A stretch of 64,000 nucleotides of DNA from Azadirachta indica (taxonomy: Eukaryota > Streptophyta > Magnoliopsida > Sapindales > Meliaceae): the NCBI GenBank assembly GCA_022749755.1, contig CM040441.1, positions 1,678,741 through 1,742,740 of the forward strand, written 5' to 3'. Positions 57,574 to 64,000 of the stretch are shown here, piece by piece. Under the pieces are notes generated by a model. It saw nothing but the letters and a program-made list of their open reading frames with translations, ran no database searches and was not told the DNA's origin. The position numbers and the translations under genes are program-made. Each line of letters begins with the position of its first letter. Position 1 is the stretch's first letter.

Positions 57574-60135
57574 GTGTGGAAGATTTAGTAACTTTTTCTG
57601 TTCACTATAACACTTCGTGGGAAATATTTGACGATAGTATTCAGAATCATGTTGGTGGAATAGTTCGATTTATTACTATAACAAGAAATTCTAACTACCA
57701 AAATCTAGCAAACATGATATATACCCAGTTTTGGATAAATCGAAAAGAATTCAAATTTTGTATAAAGGCGAAGTATAAAAAGTATGGTGACTTGTCCACT
57801 GCACCTATTCTAGCTAATATAATTGAGGACCATGATTTTTTGTCTTTGGTGCATTTGTTTAATGCCAATGGCTCTCGATTGGGTAGTTCGACTCCGTTGT
57901 ATATAACTTTGGACCGCATTGTTGGAGCAGAAGTCATAGAATCTGAAGAACCTAAAATGACGCAGCCTACTACCTTTGAAAATATAATTTAAGAATCATG
58001 CATATTCATTTGTCTCTTCTAGGGGCAGTAATCCCTTTAATAATATATACCTACCAACTTGTACACTATTTGACCATAACATGTTAGGAGATAACATACA
58101 AAATTCTTAAGATAACAGTGAATTCCACTCTGAATAGGTATCTTATCTTTTAATACCTCGTTATGAAGGGCTGGTTAATTATGGTGTATGTTCACCGCCC
58201 TCATATAATGAAGATCCTACACATGACTATTTTGACAATCAACCGTCTATGCAAAGAACATATTATTACGAGGAAGGAAGTCGAATGAATTATTGTGATG
58301 AGGATGTCATTACAAGAGAGGATGTTAATGGCAAGGCAGTGACCAATAGATCAATGGCCTATGAAGATAATACGATGAGGGGTTTAGCTCCTACCCGTAT
58401 TATTCCTTTCATCCCAACGGCATTTACTATGTTCCCAGATGTTATGTTGAGTTCAATAGATGGTAATGTCCATATGGGGTAGATTTTTAGAACAAAGAAA
58501 GAGTTACAACATTATTTGAGTATTATAGTGTTGAGGAGGCATTTTCAGTTCATCATTCTTCGATCAACAACGACATGTTTTGAGGCAAAATGCATTGTAG
58601 ATAGATGTAAGTGGCAGATGCGTGTTGTAAATAATGATGGAAATAATGGGTACTTCCGTGTCACACGAATTATGGGTGTGCACATATGCCGAAGTGATCA
58701 AATGCAAGATGACCATCGACAAGTTAGTAACCGGCTAATTGGTGAACAGGTCTTGAGCAAATTCCAAGACCCTAGCAGAATTTACACACCAGAAATATTT
58801 GAGATAACATACATAATGATTATGGGGTGTTTGTATTTTATAGAAAGGCATGGTTGGCAAAAGAAGTGTGTCAATTAGTGAATGAAGACCCAGTTGAGTC
58901 ATTTAAGGCACTTTCTCGACTTTGTCACATGTTACAAGAGATAAACCCATAAACAATCACACATATCGAAAAAGACGATGAGGATCATTTCTTGTATTTC
59001 TTTGTAGCCTTTGATACACCTATCCAAGGGTTTCGTGGAGCCATTCGTTCGGTAATTACTCTTGATGGTACCTTTTTAAAGGAGAACTGTCAGGGGACTT
59101 TGTTTTTGGCAACTGCTGTCGACGAAAACAATCACATATATCATATGGCATTTGGAAATATGTGAACCACACATCTTGGGAATGGTTTTTATCAAAACTC
59201 CGTAAAGCAATTGGCCCAACATCAGATTTGGTTTTTGTTTCGGATCGACACAACAGTATTGAGAAAGGCATAGCTACAGTTTTCCTTGATGTATATCACA
59301 GGTTTTGTACTTATCATATTTATAGAAACATCAAGGGAAAATTTAGAATGTGGGAGAAAAAGTCAGAGACGTTTTTCACTGGGTATTACAGTACTACTAA
59401 GGCTTATACATTTATTGAGTTCAATGATCGGATGGACAAGTTAAGGGGTATACATCCAACAACGACAAACTACCTAGAGAATAAACTGGGTTTTCATCGA
59501 TGGGTTAGAGCACAGTTTCTAAAGCGATGATACAACGCACGGACTACCAATATAGCCGAGAGTATGAATGCACTATTAAGGGATGCACGAATGCTCCTAA
59601 TTGTATCATTGTTGGATTGGATCCGATCAATAAACCATAAACACTTTCCCCATGGGTTCAAGCCATAGTCAACAAGTATGAAGTAGAATCAAAACGACTA
59701 ATGATGTACCCTATTTTCAGTTTTGAATTTCAGGTGAAAAGCATAGGACAAGAAGACGTGGTGGATTTACGCGCAAAGAATTGCACATGTCAGCATTTTG
59801 ATCTAATGCAATTACCTTGCCCACATGCACTTGCAGCAACCCGTTTTATTAGAGGATAATATAACAACCTTCGCTCCCACTATTATACAAATTGCGCACT
59901 TGTGTTGGCTTACATAGAGAATATATATCTTGTTGGTAATTAGCATGATTGGGTTGTTCTCGATGGGTTCAGAATATAATCATTCAACTGCCTTGAGAGA
60001 GGGTACCGACGGGTCGACCGAGGAAACAACGTATTCCATTTATGAGCGAAGACGTGGTTAAAAAAAACATGCTCACGCTGCAAGAAAGTTGGCCACAATC
60101 GTGCGACGTGTCGGAATCCAATCCGTTTAGACTAG
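57574..60135 (+). pseudogene. MULE (mudrA-type) transposase pseudogene, copy 2
   Basis: An exon after an 'acag' acceptor begins with GTG, not ATG ('VEDLVTFSVHYN'), so the true start exon is upstream and missing or unrecognised. An N-terminal region stays open to about 57992. The MuDR-type DNA-binding part has 'CFEAKCIVDRCKWQMRVVNN' and 'GVHIC' (about 58575-58690). The DDE-type core has 'VITLDGTFLKENCQGTLF' and then, after a frame change near 59130-59165, 'NHTSWEWFLSKLRKAIGPTS' with 'DLVFVSDRHNSIEKG'. A SWIM finger with all four ligands, 'CTCQHFDLMQLPCPH' (about 59783-59830), and a zinc knuckle 'CSRCKKVGHNRATC' (about 60069-60110) precede the stop at 60133-60135. Several stops make it inactive, but much less decayed than copy 1. 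Confidence 0.88.
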
Positions 60136-61348
60136 CATGACAATATTATTTATTTTTTGTAGAGTCAAGATTATTATTAATCTTGTAATAAATGAAAATA
60201 TTGATGTTGTATTATTATTAAAATAATTTTAATGCTTAAAAGACTCTATTGCAATTAACACTATTATCATGTTGTTAGTCTTTATTGTCATGAGATGAAT
60301 ATCTTAAAATTATAATAATTTTTTACTGAAAAGTTCAATGTGTCACAACTTATTTGATTAATTACTACAATATCAAGATTAGAAATATAAGAATTAGTAA
60401 TAAGAAAATTTGGATTCCCAAAAAACTATTATTATTACTTTTTTTATTAATTATTATTATTATTAATTATATTATTTTATTATTATTAACTATTACTATT
60501 TTGTTTATTATTATTAAATATTATAATTACTTTCATTTATTATTATTTATTAGTTATTATTATTATATTATTAATTTACTATTACTATATTGTTAATTGT
60601 TTAATAATAAAATAATTATTAATGCATATTATTACTATATTATGGCAAGCACCCATTTTCGGGTACTCGAAAAACATAGGTACCCAAAAAAGGGACCCAA
60701 GAAGGTACCCCAACTTTTGAATACCTTACGTTTTTCGAGTACCCGAAAGTTGGGGTACCTGAAAATTGTTTTAATTTAAAAACATCAGATAGGTCTCATG
60801 ATTAATTACATAATCCCCTAAAAAGAATATCTTTAGATAAAATCATATAACACTCTTGATATATTACACAAACCCCGCTATGCAAATTACACAACACCCT
60901 AAAAAAATAAAAAATATACATATAAAGAAAAGAATATTTCTTCAAAATATTAACCCCACAAAAATAAATAACAAACAACCCCACAGCACAACAATACACA
61001 AGCTGCCCAACGTTAAAATTTCATATATACAAACATTTCAAGTACTATAATATCTGTTTAAGTCCAATTTTTAGGGTAATGTATTTTTAATCAAGGTTAC
61101 CCAATATGAGTACTTGTTTTTCATAATGTAATTGGTTGGTTATCGCGAATTGGTCATATTATTCTACAAATTGTTGAAATATATTATTACTATTATGTCT
61201 CTCATTAATTTCCTTCATCGGGATGTAATCATTCGAATATTTTTTTACTTGATAATGTTCTAGTAACACTATTTTAACTAATTTAATTTCGTGAAAATAT
61301 AAATATTTTTATATACACATATTTGTCATATATCATATTGACAATATC
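60136..61348. other. Convergent intergenic spacer of MULE copy 2
   Basis: Counterpart of 8757-9960, with the ATT/TTA-rich tract (about 60425-60600) and the interleaved inverted repeats (60657-60759). No gene. Confidence 0.6.
60657..60759. repeat. Two interleaved inverted repeats, MULE copy 2
   Basis: Pair 1 is 60657-60675 with 60730-60748 (19 of 19). Pair 2 is 60704-60717 with 60746-60759 (14 of 14). The same crossing layout and spacing as 9271-9373. Retention of perfect arms in an otherwise decaying element is notable. Confidence 0.92.
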
Positions 61349-61887
61349 CTATAATAACTTGCCTACAAATAAGTCCAGTGCAATCTTATGTTTAATAAGA
61401 CACTGTGATCAAGGCCAAAGTCAAATGAACAACCCAATCCAAGCAACTCAATAAACTTGCACGTGAACACCCCACAATCACCACTCCCTAAATGCTGTCT
61501 TGGCACGCCCGATATCCTTCGTTCAAATGTGAGAGGTTTTATGTTGTTCCCTAACTCTAGTCTTTCCTATATATCTCAACATGACGTATAAAATAAGGTA
61601 GTAGTCAGCACAGAGGTCTCATATGGCCTTCCATTGCAGTGTTTGAGTGTGATGAAGGCAACGAGGCATATACCATGATGTGACGATTCGAAAATTGTAC
61701 GGTACATGCAACCCAATGATCACCCCCACATGTGACTGAAATATAAATAACATCAATTATCTCTCAATTTGTACGCATGTCGTCATTGTCCCCAGCCACA
61801 TACTGCGTGACATCAATGCCGTTGAAACATAATCCCAACTGTTTATTGCCATTGACCACATTTCGCCATATTGCCTCAAGGGTGGCC
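61349..61887 (-). pseudogene. Ulp1-like (peptidase C48) pseudogene in MULE copy 2
   Basis: Same layout as 9961-10500: an acceptor-like 'tgcag' before 61887, 'LEAIWRNVVND', 'GGDHWVACTVQF' with the His, 'VYASLPSS' where the catalytic Asp is expected (Ala here, Thr in copy 1), then the Gln and the 'GDCG'-type Cys block, and a C-terminal 'KIALDL'-like tail. Ulp1-family enzymes remove SUMO or related modifiers. With Asp gone in both copies, and stops and a frame change, no protease activity is expected. The different substitutions suggest the loss is not simply one inherited change, or that the site mutated twice. Confidence 0.8.
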
Positions 61888-62347
61888 TGCAACACAAACA
61901 ATGACAAACATGAGACCTTTTCATATCAATTACAACAATTGTGTATACAATCTAACATATTCACATTATAATGCATATATAGAGTTGTGCGGATACAATG
62001 GTTCACTCTTTCATGTCATAGATTGAATTTCATCTAATTGGTTCTACTGAGGGAATATTGAGTCATTAGTTTTCAATTTACTGATAATCTTTCATGTCAA
62101 TTTTCCTTTGAGCAATTACTCTGCTCAATATTTTTACTGATATTCAAAAATTTTTTTATCTTTGTATTCCCCTAGTTATTGTGACAAGAGGACAATTGGA
62201 ATCCGGTTACTATTTAAATAGATTAATAGAGAAAAATTTTTGAATAAAAAATGTAGATGGTTTAAATATTTTTAAACACCTCTATTTGGACCTTTATATA
62301 ATAGAAAGAAAATTGATTGCTTAGAACAATTTCCTTTAAAAAATTTT

Positions 62348-64000
62348 GAAATTATTTTTAAGCATCTCATATTCATCTTCCATTTGGCATTTAAGGGTAA
62401 CAAAGATGCGAGAGTTCATCAAATACTCAAGATTAATAAAATAAGTTTATATTTCCTAAGACCCTGGGTGTAGGTAAATGAAACAAAAATTCTATAGTTA
62501 GATGAATTAATGGAACTACAAATGAAAGGGGGCTTCAGCTGAGATATTCTTTTAATCTTCGTGGAAAAATGCTGTTACTTTCTTTTTATAGTGTAAATTG
62601 TTTTAAGCATTAGTTGGACTTTACTAATTCACTTAATTTTCTTGCAATCTGAATACAAATGGACATTGTCTTTTCAATCTACTTTATTTCATAAGTCTTC
62701 AGTACATGAAACAAAATATATTAATTTATTTTTCTTTACTTTTCTTTTTTTTTTTAAAAAAAAAAATTATTGTGGCTACATAGAAATTGTATTATTCTTA
62801 TATAAATATATGGTGCACTTATTGTTGTTAAACCATAGAATATTCTCCGTTCTTGGGAATTGAGAAAGGTGTTATTCCGCAAGAAGCTAAACTTTTCAAT
62901 GACCCTTAGTTTGATCCACGAAGATGCTATCAGGTTTTCTATAATTTATTCCACCTTATGTTGTATTTGAATGTGTCAATTCATATAGAAGCAATTGTTG
63001 TTGATTGAGTTTTTTAACTTGGTTCTTGTTTGCGTGCTCAAATTGATATTCTCAGCTTCGTCTAGTCAGCATCAGGTACTCCTGTCTTCTTAAATCTTTC
63101 TTTCTTGTTCTGCTTGTTTGCTGATAAATTTGGTTAGAATATGCATACTATTTGGATTTTATTCTTGGAATTGAATTATAATATATTTTCTTCATTTCTA
63201 CACTAAATAACTCTCATATTTAAAACTAGACCAATGGGTTGGTAAAATCTCCATGGCAAAGTATAGTAGAATTGCAGATCAATGAGTTTCATCAAAATTG
63301 TAGGTTTTGGAATTACTTTAATATAACTAATTATTTTGTGTTTTTATTGAAGTTAAATTTGAAGGATATTTTAATCTTTTTATTAAAAGTAGATGGTTAA
63401 CTAACAATTTATAGAAGGTATGTTTAAATTTTTTTTTTTTTTAAATTTTCTATTTATATGTGAATTTTTTAAATCTTAGGAGAGGTATGGCTTAATTCTC
63501 CCAAACCTAAGGTGCAGCGAGTTGTGTTGTTTGTTCTAATACAAATTTTGTATTTGGTTTTAGTGAGCTTTTCTCTTCTGCTATGGTGGTTTTATTGAGC
63601 TTTTACTCTAACATACAATGGGAAAGAAATAGTCTGCCAGATGTAGGAAAAAATTTACTCAAACCTGCCATGAGAAAGAAGTAATCTGCTGTATGCAGGA
63701 AAAGCCTGCATGCCTGCCTGCAGCATGCAGAGTTACAAGGCTGCCATCCTGCAGCGTTCAGAGCTGCGGGGAGTTGTTTGATTTTGATGCTATGTTAATG
63801 AGCACAAATCAATGAATAAACTTTCTTTTATATAGTCTTCTTTTATTTTTTTGAAAATATAGTCTTTCTTTTTTTTGAAATACTTTTTACAAGTAAAATT
63901 TATTATAGATTGAAAGCTACTTAATAAAATGATTTCTTGTGACACCTTTTATAGATACGAGATACTCCCATATCAAAATGAGACTTGGATGTTGAGCTCA
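62348..64000. other. Right-end non-coding region
   Basis: No supported gene. Poly-T/poly-A runs lie at 62740-62770 and 63428-63445. A locally GC-richer patch at about 63690-63775 has 'ctgcatgc/gcatgcag' palindromes ('gcctgcatgcctgcctgcag'). It may be the edge of an LTR or a 3' transposon region that continues beyond the window. Confidence 0.4.

Larger units (their letters stand above)
57521..62347 (+). mobile_element. Mutator-like element block, copy 2 (transposase plus Ulp1-like gene)
   Basis: The counterpart of 6090-10952, with fewer stops, so closer to the source. It has convergent transposase (plus) and Ulp1-like (minus) relics. Its flanks (minisatellite on the left, unique DNA on the right) are unrelated to the LRR flanks of copy 1, so the shared part is only the captured interval. 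True element termini were not found; they may lie outside the shared block. Confidence 0.8.

Noticed and set aside
60354..60596. Isoleucine/leucine-rich plus-strand frame in the MULE spacer
   Set aside because: Translation of the ATT/TTA-rich simple tract.

Overview
The window is nuclear DNA of a flowering plant. It is very AT-rich, gene-poor and packed with decayed retrotransposons, a Mutator-like element and broken LRR receptor kinases, and it holds genes of the plant-only ECA1/prolamin-like family. The style of the LRR receptor-kinase relics suggests a eudicot, perhaps a Citrus relative; that is a guess from memory, not shown by the sequence.

Layout. The backbone is a tandem array of a composite unit, [segment S - LRR receptor-kinase relic - plant-mobile-domain (PMD) relic - segment E with one ECA1 gene]. 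Segment S occurs three times (A 1-6092, B about 18472-25324, C about 51403-54806) and segment E twice (E1 12333-18470, E2 45303-51402). S-A and S-B start about 18.47 kb apart. S-B and S-C start about 32.93 kb apart because the second unit was enlarged by a region (28433-45302) holding a solo copia LTR-like repeat, a BAM/CLAVATA1-type LRR scrap, a decayed Tat-type Ty3/gypsy element, and a tandem duplication tied to a long inverted repeat.

Intact genes. I find only two convincing protein genes: near-identical secreted six-cysteine ECA1/prolamin-like proteins at 15981-16355 and 48937-49311, both on the minus strand, each with a TATA box about 80 bp upstream of the ATG. They probably belong to reproductive (female gametophyte or fertilisation) small-secreted-protein biology; this is inferred from the family.

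Decayed genes. Each S segment carries a minus-strand copia RT/RNase H relic next to a plus-strand copia relic. The LRR kinases (5965-6092 plus 10953-12140; 25195-28432) are truncated, frameshifted and rearranged. Two copies of a Mutator-like element (6090-10952 and 57521-62347) hold a transposase relic (MuDR-type DNA-binding region, DDE-type core, SWIM finger, zinc knuckle) and, in convergent orientation, a C48/Ulp1-like protease relic. That is the known KAONASHI-type arrangement. Two interleaved inverted repeats lie between the two genes.

Most interesting points: the first MULE block replaces about 260 bp of LRR sequence with microhomology at both junctions; the Ulp1 relics lack the catalytic Asp; an older duplication flanks each ECA1 gene and hints at a lost neighbour; and a 64-66-bp inverted repeat is embedded in a 611-bp tandem duplication. 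I see no convincing evidence for a wholly new biological system.
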